From assembly GCA_944341895.1 (NCBI GenBank), contig CALVMB010000001.1, positions 1 to 53,676 on the forward strand: a stretch of 53,676 nt of DNA. The letters are read 5' to 3'. Position numbers and translations under genes: made by a program. Shown here piece after piece: positions 43,504-53,676 of the stretch. The stretch comes from an uncultured Clostridia bacterium. Lineage in GTDB: Bacteria; Bacillota; Clostridia; Christensenellales; Borkfalkiaceae. The notes under the pieces are model-generated. The model worked only from the letters and a program-made list of their open reading frames with translations. It was not told where the DNA came from and searched no databases. Position 1 is the stretch's first letter, and every line of letters begins with the position of its first letter.

Positions 43504-45039
43504 TTACTCCCACTCGATGGTCGCGGGAGGTTTGCTCGTAATGTCGTATACGATGCGGTTGGCGTGATCCACTTCGTTGATGATGCGCGAGGAGATCTTT
43601 TCCAGCACGTCGTACGGGATGCGCGCCCAGTCCGCCGTCATCGCGTCCACGCTCGTGACCGCGCGCAGGGCGATGACCGGTTCATAGGTGCGCGCGTCCC
43701 CCATCACGCCGACCGTCGAAGTCGATGTGATGACCGCAAAATACTGCCAGATATCGCGGGAAAGCCCGGCTTTCGCGATCTCGTCGCGCAGGATGAAGTC
43801 GGCGTCGCGCAATGTCTTTAATTTTTCTTCGGTGACCTCGCCCATGATGCGGATGGCAAGCCCCGGCCCCGGGAAGGGCTGGCGCTGCACCACCGAATCG
43901 GGCAGCCCCAGTTCGGTGCCCACCTTGCGCACCTCGTCCTTGAACAGATCGCGCAGCGGTTCCACGATCTCCTTGAAATCGACGACGGAGGGAAGCCCGC
44001 CCACGTTGTGATGGCTCTTGATGACCGCCGAAGCGCCCTTGCCGCTCTCGATGACGTCGGGATAGATGGTCCCCTGGACGAGGAAATCCACCGCGCCGAT
44101 CTTTTTGGATTCCGCTTCGAACACCTTGATGAACTCCTCGCCGATGATCTTGCGCTTGCGTTCGGGATCGCCCACCCCTTTGAGTTTGGCGAGGAAGCGA
44201 TCGCGCGCGTCCGCTTTGACGAGGTTCATGCCCAGCCCGTCGCGGAACACAGAGACGACCTCTTCCGCCTCGCCCTTGCGCAGAAGGCCGTGGTCGACGA
44301 ACACGCAGGTGAGGTTTTCCCCCGCCGCGCGGTGCACGAGCGTCGCGGCGACGGCGCTGTCCACGCCGCCGCTCATCGCGCACAGCACTTTTTTGCCGAC
44401 GAGTTTTTCTTTGAGGCGCTCCACCTGCTCGGCGACGAAGTTGGACATCGTCCAGTCCCCTTTCGCCTTGCAGACGTTGTACAAAAAGTTGTGCAGGATG
44501 ATCTCGCCCTCGCGGGTGTGGTGCACTTCGGTGTGGAACTGGATGCCGTAGATCTTGCGCTTCGCGTCCTCGAATCCCGCCGCGGGGCAGGTCGCCGTCC
44601 GCGCCGTGACCGAAAACCCCGCGGGGACTTCGCTCACGTAGTCGGTGTGACTCATCCAGCAGATGTTTTTGGGCGCAACGCCCGCGAACAGCGCGCTGTC
44701 CTCCGCATAGCGGATCTCGCATTTGCCGTATTCGCGGGTGGACGCATGCGTGACCTTTCCACCCAGCGTGTGCGCGATGAGTTGGCAGCCGTAGCAGATG
44801 CCCAGCACAGGGATGCCGAGGTCGAAGATGCGCGCGTCCACGGCGGGTGCGCCCGCCTCGTACACACTGTTCGGCCCGCCCGTGAAGATGATGCCGACAG
44901 GGGCGTATTCCCTGATCTTTTCGATGCTCATATCGTACGGGAGCAGGTCGCAATAGACGTTCTGCTCGCGCACGCGGCGGGCGATAAGTTGGTTGTACTG
45001 CCCGCCGAAATCCAGAATCAATACTCTTTCATGCCGCAT
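43504..45039 (-). CDS. guaA: GMP synthase (glutamine-hydrolysing)
   Basis: This is a complete 511-residue GuaA, converting XMP to GMP. The class I glutaminase domain has nucleophile C82 in GICYGCQ and the pair H169/E171 in FHTEVHHT. The synthetase domain has the SGGVDSAV P-loop, and the C-terminus ends KPPATIEWE. It follows guaB by 84 bases, but a terminator hairpin lies in that gap, so guaA is likely expressed at a lower level than guaB or from a weak promoter there. A paralogue without the glutaminase domain follows it. Confidence 0.97.
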   Translation of the reverse strand: MRHERVLILDFGGQYNQLIARRVREQNVYCDLLPYDMSIEKIREYAPVGIIFTGGPNSVYEAGAPAVDARIFDLGIPVLGICYGCQLIAHTLGGKVTHASTREYGKCEIRYAEDSALFAGVAPKNICWMSHTDYVSEVPAGFSVTARTATCPAAGFEDAKRKIYGIQFHTEVHHTREGEIILHNFLYNVCKAKGDWTMSNFVAEQVERLKEKLVGKKVLCAMSGGVDSAVAATLVHRAAGENLTCVFVDHGLLRKGEAEEVVSVFRDGLGMNLVKADARDRFLAKLKGVGDPERKRKIIGEEFIKVFEAESKKIGAVDFLVQGTIYPDVIESGKGASAVIKSHHNVGGLPSVVDFKEIVEPLRDLFKDEVRKVGTELGLPDSVVQRQPFPGPGLAIRIMGEVTEEKLKTLRDADFILRDEIAKAGLSRDIWQYFAVITSTSTVGVMGDARTYEPVIALRAVTSVDAMTADWARIPYDVLEKISSRIINEVDHANRIVYDITSKPPATIEWE

Positions 45040-45078
45040 AAATGGTTGCTCCGAATATTCGCTGTGCGAAAACCGCGC

Positions 45079-45109
45079 AAAAACAATGTACCGCCGTCAG
45101 CGGTACATT
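45079..45109 (-). terminator. Hairpin between guaB and guaA
   Basis: A perfect 10-base-pair stem (AATGTACCGC at 45085-45094 and complement at 45100-45109, 5-base loop) is followed on the minus strand by GTTTTT. It would stop or thin out guaB transcripts before guaA. Confidence 0.82.
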
Positions 45110-45123
45110 GCGCGCATTGCCGC

Positions 45124-46638
<1,515 letters not shown>

Positions 46639-47262
46639 TCAGCCCTGCGCCAGGAACGTTTCCAGCAAGGCGATCCAACCCGCAACCACAGAGGCGTCCT
46701 CTTCCGCCCCTGCGGGAAGTTGTCCGCGCAGATCTTCCAGCGCGGTCAGCAGGATGCGGCAGGTCGCGGCGTCGCGCTCGGCGTCGTACGCCGCGGACAG
46801 CAGATAGATCGCGGCGTTGCCCGTCGGGAAAGAGTTCCCCACCGCGTCAAAGGCGACTTTGACGGCGGCGTCCGTCTGCCCGTCGTAATACAGCGAAACG
46901 GACACGATCCCCGCCGCAAACTGCGCATAATCGTATTTCTCCCCCGCGATCTCGCTTTCGCGGCGCTCGCAATAGGAAGGGAAATCCTCCCTGCCGAGCA
47001 GGATGACGCCGTACTCGGCGGCATCGCCGTAGCGCTCCGCCCCGTAACTGCGTTCGACGGCGGAGGCGAGGTCGTCGATGCTGCCCGTCTTTTCGTACAC
47101 CGCGACGCTGTAGCGCGCGCACGCCCCGTCCATGCCCAGTTTATCGGTCAGCGAGACCATCGCCGAGGGCACAAACAGGCTGAGCACCCCGTACACGAGG
47201 AGCGCGAGCACCAGGACGGATGCGAGCGTGATGAGCGCCGTTTTCAAAACCAGTTTCTGCAA
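46639..47262 (-). CDS. Unknown single-span membrane protein
   Basis: This 207-residue protein has one N-terminal span (about 5-31) and an alanine-rich, probably all-helical outer part with alternating A/Y/L residues, reminiscent of TPR-like repeats. The start is TTG at 47260-47262, with GGAG 6 bases upstream; no in-frame ATG gives a membrane span. A SigA promoter with an extended -10 lies about 65 bases upstream. It precedes guaB with no terminator between, so it may be cotranscribed. I recognise no family. Confidence 0.7.
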   Translation of the reverse strand: MQKLVLKTALITLASVLVLALLVYGVLSLFVPSAMVSLTDKLGMDGACARYSVAVYEKTGSIDDLASAVERSYGAERYGDAAEYGVILLGREDFPSYCERRESEIAGEKYDYAQFAAGIVSVSLYYDGQTDAAVKVAFDAVGNSFPTGNAAIYLLSAAYDAERDAATCRILLTALEDLRGQLPAGAEEDASVVAGWIALLETFLAQG

Positions 47263-47328
47263 GGCATGCTCCGGTCGGCGGCACGGGCGGACGCGCCGTG
47301 CACGCGCGCAATAGGAAATATTTCAAGT

Positions 47329-47357
47329 ATTTTAGCATACGCCGAAAAAAAATGCAA
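47329..47357 (-). promoter_or_regulatory. SigA promoter upstream of the unknown membrane protein and guaB
   Basis: TTGCAT (47352-47357), a 17-base spacer with TGC before the -10, and TAAAAT (47329-47334) lie on the minus strand. Confidence 0.85.
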
Positions 47358-47432
47358 CCTTATTTGAAAAAATAATCATGCCGCGGCGCACAAAAAAATA
47401 CAATGATACAAAACCGAAAAAAGAAGGGAACC

Positions 47433-48101
47433 ATGAAACTGCGCCTGTTTGCGGCGACCGCCGCACTCCTTTGCCTCCTGCCCCTCGCCGCGGCGTGCTC
47501 CGCCGCGCCCGACCTTGCCGAATACGTCTCCGAATACCGCAGCCGCCTGTACAGCGGCACCGAGGGCGAATATACCGTCGTCGCCTCGTTCAGCGAACGG
47601 GAAACGCCCTACTGCGCGGACGGGAACGTGGGCAACATGACGCAGGTGTTCGAGGTGACGCTCGCCGCCGCGGACAACACGCGCACATACGCCGTGCAGT
47701 TTTGCGCGGGCGGAAAAGAGTACTGCGCCGAACTCTCCTTCGACAGCGTGCGCATGGTGCATTCCTATTCGCAGTCCATGCCCGCGCCCGAAGAGCAGTC
47801 CGTCGCGTTCACCTTTACGGACACGGAGGACGAAACATTCTCCCTGACCGTGACGGCGCAGAGCGCACGCCTTGCGGAAACCCTTGAACTGCCCGCCCTG
47901 CTCGACGCCGTATACGCCGCCGAGCGAGAACGCTTCGACGCACTTTCCGACGGGCGGATCTTCCGCGGCGAACTGTACGTCCGCCTGCTCGCGGAGGACG
48001 GGGAAAACTATTTCTACGTCGGGCTGACCGACCGCGACGGGCGCACCTATTCCATGCTCGCCGACGGCGCGACGGGCGCCATTCTCGCAACGCACGAATA
48101 A
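47433..48101 (+). CDS. Secreted lipoprotein of unknown function
   Basis: This 222-residue protein starts with a lipoprotein signal (MKLRLFAATAALLCLLPLAA) and lipobox LAAAC, with C22 the lipidated cysteine. The mature part is rich in acidic residues and beta-strand patterns. Its C-terminus (FYVGLTDRDGRTYSMLADGA) looks like a PepSY-like or substrate-binding fragment, but I recognise no family. The start was moved to the ATG at 47433 behind GAAGGG; a longer in-frame start adds ten residues. A -10-like TACAAT (47398-47403) precedes it. No terminator was seen after its stop. Confidence 0.82.
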   Translation: MKLRLFAATAALLCLLPLAAACSAAPDLAEYVSEYRSRLYSGTEGEYTVVASFSERETPYCADGNVGNMTQVFEVTLAAADNTRTYAVQFCAGGKEYCAELSFDSVRMVHSYSQSMPAPEEQSVAFTFTDTEDETFSLTVTAQSARLAETLELPALLDAVYAAERERFDALSDGRIFRGELYVRLLAEDGENYFYVGLTDRDGRTYSMLADGATGAILATHE

Positions 48102-48166
48102 CAGCGACCCGCCCAGTGAGAGTTTTAGCGGTTTTGCGGCATTTATGCCACGCATAGTACTGGATA

Positions 48167-49276
48167 TCACTGCAAAAAGTCCGCAATGATAGAGTTTTGT
48201 ACAAACAAATACGCAGGTTTGATACGGATCCGACCGCCTTTCATTTCGAGGCGGTCGGCATGTTTTTTGAGCGGTTCGAAGAAATCGGATGCAAAATCCG
48301 TGCCGAATTCGCGCTTGTAGTCGAACAGGTTCAGCCCTTCCGCGGTGCGCAGGGCGAGCATCACCCGTTCGAACCGGGCATCCTCCTGCCCGATCTCGGC
48401 GTCGTCGACGACGGGGAAAAATCCGGAGAGGATGCATTTCATGTAGTCGTCCAAATCGCGGGTGTTGGCGAACCGCCTGCCGAAGAAAAAGGAACTTGCC
48501 GCCACGCCGAAACCGATATACTCGCCCCGCCGCCAGTAATTGCGGTTGTGCACCGATTCAAAACCGGGTTTTGCAAAATTGGAGACCTCGTAGCGGAGAA
48601 ACCCTCTTTTCTGCAGATGCGCGCACCCGCAGTCGTACATCCGCGCGACCTCGTCGCCGTCGGGCAGGTCGCCGTTGAGGTAATCGGAATAGATCGGCGT
48701 GCCGTCCTCGGGGGTGAGCGCATACATAGAAATGTGCGAAACGCCGCCGCGCAGGGCAAAATCGATGCTCCCGCGCACCTCCTCGCAGGTCTGTCCTTTC
48801 AGCCCGATCATGAGGTCGGCGCTCTTGTTCGCGTCGCCGATCAATTCACAAGTTCTGAGATAGTCGGCGGCGGTATGCACCCTGCCCAGTTCGGACAAAT
48901 GCGCATCCTGCGCCGCCTGCAAGCCGATCGAAAAGCGGTTGACGCCCGCATGTTTATACGCCGCAATTTTATCCGCATCCACCGTGCCGGGATTGAGTTC
49001 GATGGTGACTTCCGCCTTCTCGTCCAACGCCATGCACTCGCGGATACGGTTCATGCAGCCGACGATCCACTTTGCGTCGATGACGGACGGCGTGCCGCCG
49101 CCGAAATAGACGGAGGAAAAGGTTTTGCCCTGCAAGGCGGGAGCGCGCAGGCGCATTTCCTGCAACACGCACGCCATGTACGCGTCCGCAAACCCGAGTT
49201 TTGAAGGGTAGGACGTGAAATCGCAATAGCGGCATTTTGCCTTGCAGAACGGGATATGGATATAGATACCTGCCAT
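48167..49276 (-). CDS. hemW: Radical SAM protein HemW (HemN-like)
   Basis: This 369-residue protein has the radical SAM cluster C11-KAK-C15-RY-C18, the GGGTPS SAM motif and the HemN C-terminal domain. The first motif, PFCKAKCRYCDF, is of the HemW rather than the oxygen-independent HemN type. HemW is a heme chaperone in E. coli. The gene follows lepA and the MGMT-like gene, and lepA-hemW order is common in Firmicutes. The ATG at 49274-49276 has AGGTG upstream; an earlier in-frame start lacks one. Confidence 0.93.
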   Translation of the reverse strand: MAGIYIHIPFCKAKCRYCDFTSYPSKLGFADAYMACVLQEMRLRAPALQGKTFSSVYFGGGTPSVIDAKWIVGCMNRIRECMALDEKAEVTIELNPGTVDADKIAAYKHAGVNRFSIGLQAAQDAHLSELGRVHTAADYLRTCELIGDANKSADLMIGLKGQTCEEVRGSIDFALRGGVSHISMYALTPEDGTPIYSDYLNGDLPDGDEVARMYDCGCAHLQKRGFLRYEVSNFAKPGFESVHNRNYWRRGEYIGFGVAASSFFFGRRFANTRDLDDYMKCILSGFFPVVDDAEIGQEDARFERVMLALRTAEGLNLFDYKREFGTDFASDFFEPLKKHADRLEMKGGRIRIKPAYLFVQNSIIADFLQ

Positions 49277-49339
49277 ATTTACACCTGAATATTTAGATTC
49301 TAATTCACATAATACATCGCAAACGTGCAAAACACTCGT

Positions 49340-49654
49340 TTACGGCGTCCAAAGATAGCGATCCAGATCGACGTAAAACAGCCCGTCGCGCTCGTACGAT
49401 TCGACGCTTTCCGCCGCGAGCAGATCGCGCTGGACTGCGGGGCCGCCGAACGCAAAGGCGGGCGCAAGCCTCCCCTCGCGGTTGACGACGCGGTGGCAGG
49501 GTATGACGCCCGGCATCGGATTGACGTGCAGCGCATACCCGACGGCGCGCGACGCGCGCGGCGCGCCGCACAGGCGCGCGATCTGCCCGTAGGTCGCCAC
49601 CTTTCCGCACGGGATGCGGCGCACCGCCTCGTACACTCTGTCAAAAAAATTCAC
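49340..49654 (-). CDS. MGMT/Ogt-type DNA alkyltransferase domain
   Basis: This 104-residue protein contains only the C-terminal alkyltransferase domain: a helix-turn-helix part (IPCGKVATYGQIARLCG) and the active-site PCHR in VIPCHRVV. The catalytic cysteine is present, so it is not a classic ATL protein, where it is replaced. The N-terminal domain of Ada/Ogt is missing. The start is GTG at 49652-49654 with GGGGAGGG upstream. It lies between lepA and hemW, and may be translated from the same transcript across a hairpin. Confidence 0.88.
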   Translation of the reverse strand: MNFFDRVYEAVRRIPCGKVATYGQIARLCGAPRASRAVGYALHVNPMPGVIPCHRVVNREGRLAPAFAFGGPAVQRDLLAAESVESYERDGLFYVDLDRYLWTP

Positions 49655-49774
49655 GAAGACCCTCCCCCGCCTGCGACAGGCCGGCAGGCGCTTGCCGCGC
49701 CCTGTTCCGCCGAGGATGCCGCACCGCCGTGCCGAAGCGCGGACAGCCTCGCGGCTTTTCCATAGTAGACCGCC

Positions 49775-49797
49775 GCGCGCCCGCAATGCGGGCGCGC
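49775..49797 (-). terminator. GC hairpin after lepA without U tail
   Basis: An 11-base-pair inverted repeat (49775-49785 and 49787-49797, GC-rich) begins four bases past the lepA stop. No U run follows on the minus strand, so it may stabilise the mRNA end rather than stop transcription. Confidence 0.5.
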
Positions 49798-49801
49798 TCG
49801 C

Positions 49802-51607
49802 TTACTTGTTGGTTTTGAGAATGGACATGAACACTTCGCTCGGCACCTCGACGGAGCCGATGCTGCGCATGCGTTTTTTGCCCTCTTTCTGCTTTTCGAG
49901 CAGCTTCTTTTTGCGCGTGATGTCGCCGCCGTAACACTTGGCGAGCACGTCCTTGCGCACCGCCTTGACCGTTTCGCGGGCGATGATCTTGCCGCCCACA
50001 GCCGCCTGGATGGGGATCTCGAACAGTTGGCGCGGAATGGCGTCCTTGAGGTTTTCGGCAAGTTCCCTGCCGCGCGGATAAGCGCGGTCCTTGTGCACGA
50101 TCATGGAGAGCGCATCGCACACTTCGCCGTTGAGAAGGATGTCCAGTTTGACGAGGTCGCTCCGTTCGTAGCCGATGAGTTCGTAATCAAAACTCGCATA
50201 GCCGCGGGTGCGGGACTTGATCTGGTCGAAAAAGTCGTAGATGATCTCGTTGAGCGGGAGAGTGTACAGCAGTCTGACCCGCTTCGCGTCCAGATAGGTC
50301 ATGTCCTTGAACACGCCGCGCTTGTCCTGACACAGGTCCATGATGGAGCCGATGTATTCGGGCGGCGAATACAGTTCGACTTTGACCACAGGCTCTTCCA
50401 TGTACTCGATATCCGTCGGTTCGGGCAGATGGGAGGGATTGTCCACAAAGAAGCATTCCCCGTCCGTCTTATGCACGCGATAGGAAACGCTGGGCGCGGT
50501 GGTGATGATGTCGAGGTTAAATTCGCGTTCGATGCGTTCCTGGATGATCTCCATGTGCAAAAGACCCAAAAAGCCGCAGCGGAAGCCGAAGCCGAGCGCG
50601 ACAGAAGTATCCGGCTCGAACAGCAGCGCCGCGTCGTTGAGTTGCAGTTTGAGAAGGGCGTCTTTGAGGTCGTTGAACTTGCTCCCGTCCAGCGGATAGA
50701 TGCCGCAGAACACCACCGACTGCACCTTTTTGTAGCCTGGCAGCGGCTCCTTGGCGGGATTGAGCGCATCGGTCAGCGTATCGCCGACGGCGACTTCCTG
50801 GATGCTCTTGATGCTCGCCGCGACATAGCCGACCTCGCCCGCGTTCAGCCGTTCTTTGGGCAGAAGTTTGGGGTTGAAGGTGCCCACCTCGGTCACCTCG
50901 AACTGCTTGTCCGAGCGGAACGTCTTGATGATGTCCCCCACCTGCACGCCGCCGTCCTTGATGCGCACGAACAGGATGACGCCCTTGTAGTTGTCGTAAT
51001 AACTGTCGAAGATGAGCGCTTTGAGCGGGGCTTCGGTATCCCCTTTGGGCGCGGGGATATGCGCCACGATCTGTTCGAGGATGTCGCCGATGTTGGTGCC
51101 TTCCTTGGCAGAGACGCAGGGCGCATACGAAGCGTCCAGCCCGATGACGTCCTCGATCTCCTTGCGCGTCCCCTCGATGTCGGCGGAAGGCAAGTCGATC
51201 TTGTTGATGACGGGAACGATCTCCAGATCGTTTTCCAGCGCCAGATAGACGTTGGCGAGCGTCTGCGCCTCGATGCCCTGCGTGGCGTCTACAACGAGGA
51301 TGGCGCCCTCGCACGCGGCGAGCGAGCGCGAAACTTCGTACGTGAAGTCGACGTGCCCCGGGGTATCGATGAGGTTGAGTTCGTATTCGTTGCCGTCCTT
51401 GGCGGTATAGAACATGCGCACGGGCGTGAGTTTGATGGTGATGCCGCGCTCGCGCTCGAGGTCCATCGAGTCGAGCAGTTGGTTTTCCATGTCGCGCGCG
51501 GAGACCTGCCCCGTGAGTTCCATGAGGCGGTCGGCGACGGTGCTCTTGCCGTGGTCGATATGGGCGATGATACAAAAATTGCGGATGAACTTGCTCGGTT
51601 GCGACAC
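49802..51607 (-). CDS. lepA: Elongation factor 4 (LepA)
   Basis: This 601-residue ribosomal back-translocase GTPase has [17 protein letters not shown] and NKID, and the LepA-specific C-terminal tail ([23 protein letters not shown]) needed for tRNA contact. The start is GTG at 51605-51607 with GAGGAGG 6 bases upstream. It has its own SigA promoter facing away from the glpQ promoter. Confidence 0.97.
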   Translation of the reverse strand: MSQPSKFIRNFCIIAHIDHGKSTVADRLMELTGQVSARDMENQLLDSMDLERERGITIKLTPVRMFYTAKDGNEYELNLIDTPGHVDFTYEVSRSLAACEGAILVVDATQGIEAQTLANVYLALENDLEIVPVINKIDLPSADIEGTRKEIEDVIGLDASYAPCVSAKEGTNIGDILEQIVAHIPAPKGDTEAPLKALIFDSYYDNYKGVILFVRIKDGGVQVGDIIKTFRSDKQFEVTEVGTFNPKLLPKERLNAGEVGYVAASIKSIQEVAVGDTLTDALNPAKEPLPGYKKVQSVVFCGIYPLDGSKFNDLKDALLKLQLNDAALLFEPDTSVALGFGFRCGFLGLLHMEIIQERIEREFNLDIITTAPSVSYRVHKTDGECFFVDNPSHLPEPTDIEYMEEPVVKVELYSPPEYIGSIMDLCQDKRGVFKDMTYLDAKRVRLLYTLPLNEIIYDFFDQIKSRTRGYASFDYELIGYERSDLVKLDILLNGEVCDALSMIVHKDRAYPRGRELAENLKDAIPRQLFEIPIQAAVGGKIIARETVKAVRKDVLAKCYGGDITRKKKLLEKQKEGKKRMRSIGSVEVPSEVFMSILKTNK

Positions 51608-51655
51608 GCGGGACCTCCTCGCCGCGAACTGCGCGGCGGATTTTTCAATGGTTCT

Positions 51656-51684
51656 ATTATACGCGAATGCGGCGGATTTTGCAA
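51656..51684 (-). promoter_or_regulatory. SigA promoter of lepA
   Basis: TTGCAA (51679-51684), a 17-base spacer and TATAAT (51656-51661) lie on the minus strand. It is back to back with the plus-strand glpQ promoter, 29 bases away. Confidence 0.88.
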
Positions 51685-51713
51685 ATCATTTGCGCTTTTT
51701 GCGCGCAAAGGCA

Positions 51714-51742
51714 TTGCTTTTTGCGCACGGCACTGCTATAAT
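51714..51742 (+). promoter_or_regulatory. SigA promoter of the glpQ-like gene
   Basis: TTGCTT (51714-51719), a 17-base spacer with TGC before the -10, and TATAAT (51737-51742) lie on the plus strand. Confidence 0.88.
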
Positions 51743-51837
51743 ATGGCTGACGGGCAGCATGCCTGCCGCGAAGCGGGCACCCGCTTCGCGCCGCAGGCCG
51801 AAACCGACAGACGACCGCCCGACAAGGAGAATGCCAT

Positions 51838-52584
51838 ATGCGCGTACCTCAAACCAGTTTTCTGCGACATACGCCCATCGCGCACCGCGGCCTGCATGAC
51901 AGCCGCGCAGACACGCCCGAAAATTCTTATGCGGCCTTTTCGCGCGCCATCGCGCTCGGCTATGCCATCGAAACGGACCTGCACATGTGCGCAGACGGCA
52001 CGATCGTGCTCATGCACGACGCAAACCCCAAACGCATGACCGGAACGGAGGGCGAGATCGCCCGAATGACGTGGCAGGAACTTTCGGCACTGCGCCTGCC
52101 CAACGGCGAAAGCATCCCGCGCTTTGACGAGTTCCTCGCCTTTGTGGACGGGAAAGTCCCCTTGCTCATCGAACTCAAGGACGTGCGCCCGCGCAAGCCG
52201 TTCGTACGGGCGGTGCTCGCGGCACTGCAAAACTATGCGGGCGAATACGCCCTGCAGTCCTTTGACCCCGCCATCCTGCTGCAGGTCAAAAAACAGGCGC
52301 CGCAGGTGCTGCGCGGACAACTGGGATGTCAGTTCCCCCGCTTTTCCGCGCGCTGGTTCGCCGCGACGCGCATGTGCCTGCACGCACTGACGCGGCCCGA
52401 TTTTATCAGTTACAACATCGCCGACCTGCCCTGCCGCCGCGTGCAAAAAAAAGCAAAACTGCTGCTCGGCTGGACGGCGCGCACCGCCGACGAATACCTG
52501 CGCGTACAGCGCTGCCTCGACAACGTCATTTTCGAAAACATCCGCCCCGAAAAACTGTACGACACCTGCGGGAAATACCGCTGA
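51838..52584 (+). CDS. Glycerophosphodiester phosphodiesterase
   Basis: This 248-residue GDPD domain protein has the catalytic H16-R17, E29 in TPENS, metal site E45-T-D47 and H60 in LMHD, and later IELK. It releases glycerol-3-phosphate from phospholipid or teichoic acid debris. No signal peptide is present, so it acts in the cytoplasm. The ATG has AAGGAG 8 bases upstream. It is a single-gene plus-strand unit with its own promoter and terminator. Confidence 0.95.
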   Translation: MRVPQTSFLRHTPIAHRGLHDSRADTPENSYAAFSRAIALGYAIETDLHMCADGTIVLMHDANPKRMTGTEGEIARMTWQELSALRLPNGESIPRFDEFLAFVDGKVPLLIELKDVRPRKPFVRAVLAALQNYAGEYALQSFDPAILLQVKKQAPQVLRGQLGCQFPRFSARWFAATRMCLHALTRPDFISYNIADLPCRRVQKKAKLLLGWTARTADEYLRVQRCLDNVIFENIRPEKLYDTCGKYR

Positions 52585-52613
52585 GCGCGGGACGGACGAC
52601 AACTGCATATCTG

Positions 52614-52644
52614 CCCGCCGCGGCAAAGCCGCGGCGGGTTTTTT
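52614..52644 (+). terminator. Terminator of the glpQ-like gene
   Basis: A perfect 11-base-pair stem (CCCGCCGCGGC at 52614-52624 and complement at 52628-52638, loop AAA) is followed by TTTTTT. Confidence 0.94.
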
Positions 52645-52737
52645 GCGCCCGCAAGGCGGAAAGGGGTTTTCTTGGTCCCCCGCACATCGGCGGCTTTTCC
52701 CCGCAAGGCGTCTGCGTGCCGCGGCGTACCTCGAAAC

Positions 52738-53181
52738 TTATTTTTCGCTTTCCAAAAGAATGGTGACGGGGCCGATGTTGGTCTGTTCGATGGTCATATC
52801 CGCGCCGAACACGCCGCAGCGGACGGGAATGCCGCACGCCGCGATCTGCGATGCGACCCGCTCGTACAGCGGCTCGGCCTGCTCGGGGCGCGCCGCCTGC
52901 GTGAAACTCGGGCGGTTACCGTGCGAACAGTCGCCGTACAGCGTGAACTGCGATACGAGTAGCACTTCCCCGCCGCAATCGGACAGCGAGCGGTTCATTT
53001 TGCCCGCATCATCCTCCATGACGCGCAGGCGCGCGATCTTGCCCGCGATATAGTCCGCATCCGCCTGCGTATCCGCGTGCGTGACGCCGAGATATACCAC
53101 AAAGCCGCCGCCGATGCGGCTGATCTCCCTGTTGTTGACTGAAAGGCGCGCCCCGGCGACGCGCTGAACGACCGCACGCAT
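52738..53181 (-). CDS. dtd: D-aminoacyl-tRNA deacylase
   Basis: DTD removes D-amino acids and glycine from mischarged tRNA. This 147-residue protein has the active motif SQFTLYGD and, near the end, the GPVT loop as N-I-G-P-V-T-I. The ATG follows GGGAGG at 53179-53181. It follows efp on the minus strand with a hairpin between them. Confidence 0.96.
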   Translation of the reverse strand: MRAVVQRVAGARLSVNNREISRIGGGFVVYLGVTHADTQADADYIAGKIARLRVMEDDAGKMNRSLSDCGGEVLLVSQFTLYGDCSHGNRPSFTQAARPEQAEPLYERVASQIAACGIPVRCGVFGADMTIEQTNIGPVTILLESEK

Positions 53182-53201
53182 GCTTCCCTCCCGAAATACG
53201 C

Positions 53202-53228
53202 AAAAGCCGCATCGTTTCCAATGCGGCT
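53202..53228 (-). terminator. Hairpin between efp and dtd
   Basis: An 8-base-pair stem (AGCCGCAT at 53205-53212 and its complement at 53221-53228) is followed on the minus strand by TTTGCGT. The U run is short, so part of the transcription may read on into dtd. Confidence 0.65.
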
Positions 53229-53246
53229 CGGATTTTGCAAAAGGCC

Positions 53247-53676
53247 TTACTTGACGCGCTCCATGTACTCGCCCGTGCGGGTATCGACGCGGATGACTTC
53301 GCCCTCGTTGACGAACATCGGCACCTGGATCTTGGCACCCGTCTCGAGTGTGACCGTCTTGGTCGCGTTGGTCGCGGTGTTGCCCTTGACGCCCGGTTCC
53401 GCTTCGACGATCTTGAGTTCGACGAAGTTTTCGCACTCGACGGAGAACGCCGCGCCCTTGTAGAAGCGGACGGTGACCGAATCGTTTTCCTTGATGTATT
53501 TGAGCGCATCCTCGACCTGGTCGTGGTTGAGCGGCGTCAGGTTGAATTCATCGTCCATGAACCAGTACAGTTCGCCGTCCGTATACGAATAGGTCATCTT
53601 TTTGGTCTCGATGTGCGCGTTCTCCACCTTTTCGGAGGGGTTGAACGTCTGCTCGAGCACCGCGCCCGTGACGACG
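53247..53676 (-). CDS. efp: Elongation factor P, C-terminal part
   Basis: EF-P helps ribosomes through proline stretches. The last 142 residues are present, with domain I ending [16 protein letters not shown], domain II ([17 protein letters not shown]) and the OB-fold domain III ([20 protein letters not shown]). The N-terminal KOW domain with the modified lysine lies beyond the window edge, so the gene is cut by the window and not truncated. Confidence 0.97.
   Translation of the reverse strand, partial: VVTGAVLEQTFNPSEKVENAHIETKKMTYSYTDGELYWFMDDEFNLTPLNHDQVEDALKYIKENDSVTVRFYKGAAFSVECENFVELKIVEAEPGVKGNTATNATKTVTLETGAKIQVPMFVNEGEVIRVDTRTGEYMERVK

Overview
The window looks like chromosomal core DNA from a GC-rich, low-copy-repeat member of the Firmicutes, most likely an uncultured Clostridia with an endospore-forming ancestry. 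The reasons are the sporulation genes yabP, yabQ and a ytxC-like gene, a T-box leader in front of thrS, an infC-rpmI-rplT operon with a leader attenuator, a HelD-type ATPase, an LTA-synthase-like sulfatase, and canonical SigA promoters with intrinsic terminators. No tRNA, rRNA, insertion sequence, prophage or CRISPR array was seen. About 34 of 39 genes lie on the minus strand.

Layout, left to right. 1-5000: gyrB-gyrA (minus). 5025-5180: a 51-residue cysteine-rich mini-protein (plus), convergent with a five-gene minus-strand operon (8122 down to 5250: yabP-yabQ-divIC/ftsB-like-ppx/gppA-M50 peptidase) that has a SigE-like promoter. 8310-12380: typA, then a two-gene membrane unit (DUF5011-like protein plus a ComEC-type metallo-beta-lactamase), then a 623-base gap with no protein gene that holds tandem stem-loop units and its own terminator. 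12380-15217: proA, yebC, spoU-type rRNA/tRNA methylase. 15268-16660: rplT, rpmI, infC (ATT start) with leader attenuator. 16668-19851: thrS with threonine T-box, and a ytxC-like gene with a SigE-like promoter that leaves almost no leader. 19971-22631 (plus): small membrane protein and leuS.

22807-38022 (minus) reads as one nine-gene chain: DUF4011 helicase-nuclease, SLBB-like secreted protein, comEC, holA, cdaA, a 39-residue CdaR N-terminal mini-gene, DUF1015, lysC and an LtaS-like sulfatase. Most junctions overlap by 1-4 bases. One SigA promoter lies at the top and one strong terminator at the bottom. The chain mixes DNA handling, c-di-AMP signalling, lysine/peptidoglycan precursor supply and envelope polymer synthesis. 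38416-41479: helD-yjjG. 41660-47262: guaB, full-length guaA, a second GuaA lacking the amidotransferase domain, an SDR, and an unknown membrane protein at the top. 47433: plus-strand lipoprotein. 48167-51607: lepA, a short MGMT-type protein and hemW. 51838: glpQ-like (plus). 52738-53676: dtd and the C-terminal part of efp, cut by the window edge.

Most notable items: the helicase-nuclease with an altered nuclease centre at the head of the c-di-AMP/ComEC operon; the minimal CdaR; the ComEC whose C-terminal domain has lost its metal motif while a separate membrane-tethered homologue keeps it; the tandem GuaA pair; and at least four intergenic gaps carrying unrelated two- or three-unit tandem stem-loop repeats of about 40-57 bases. 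Coordinates near 29760-29820 follow the reading frames of holA and comEC.
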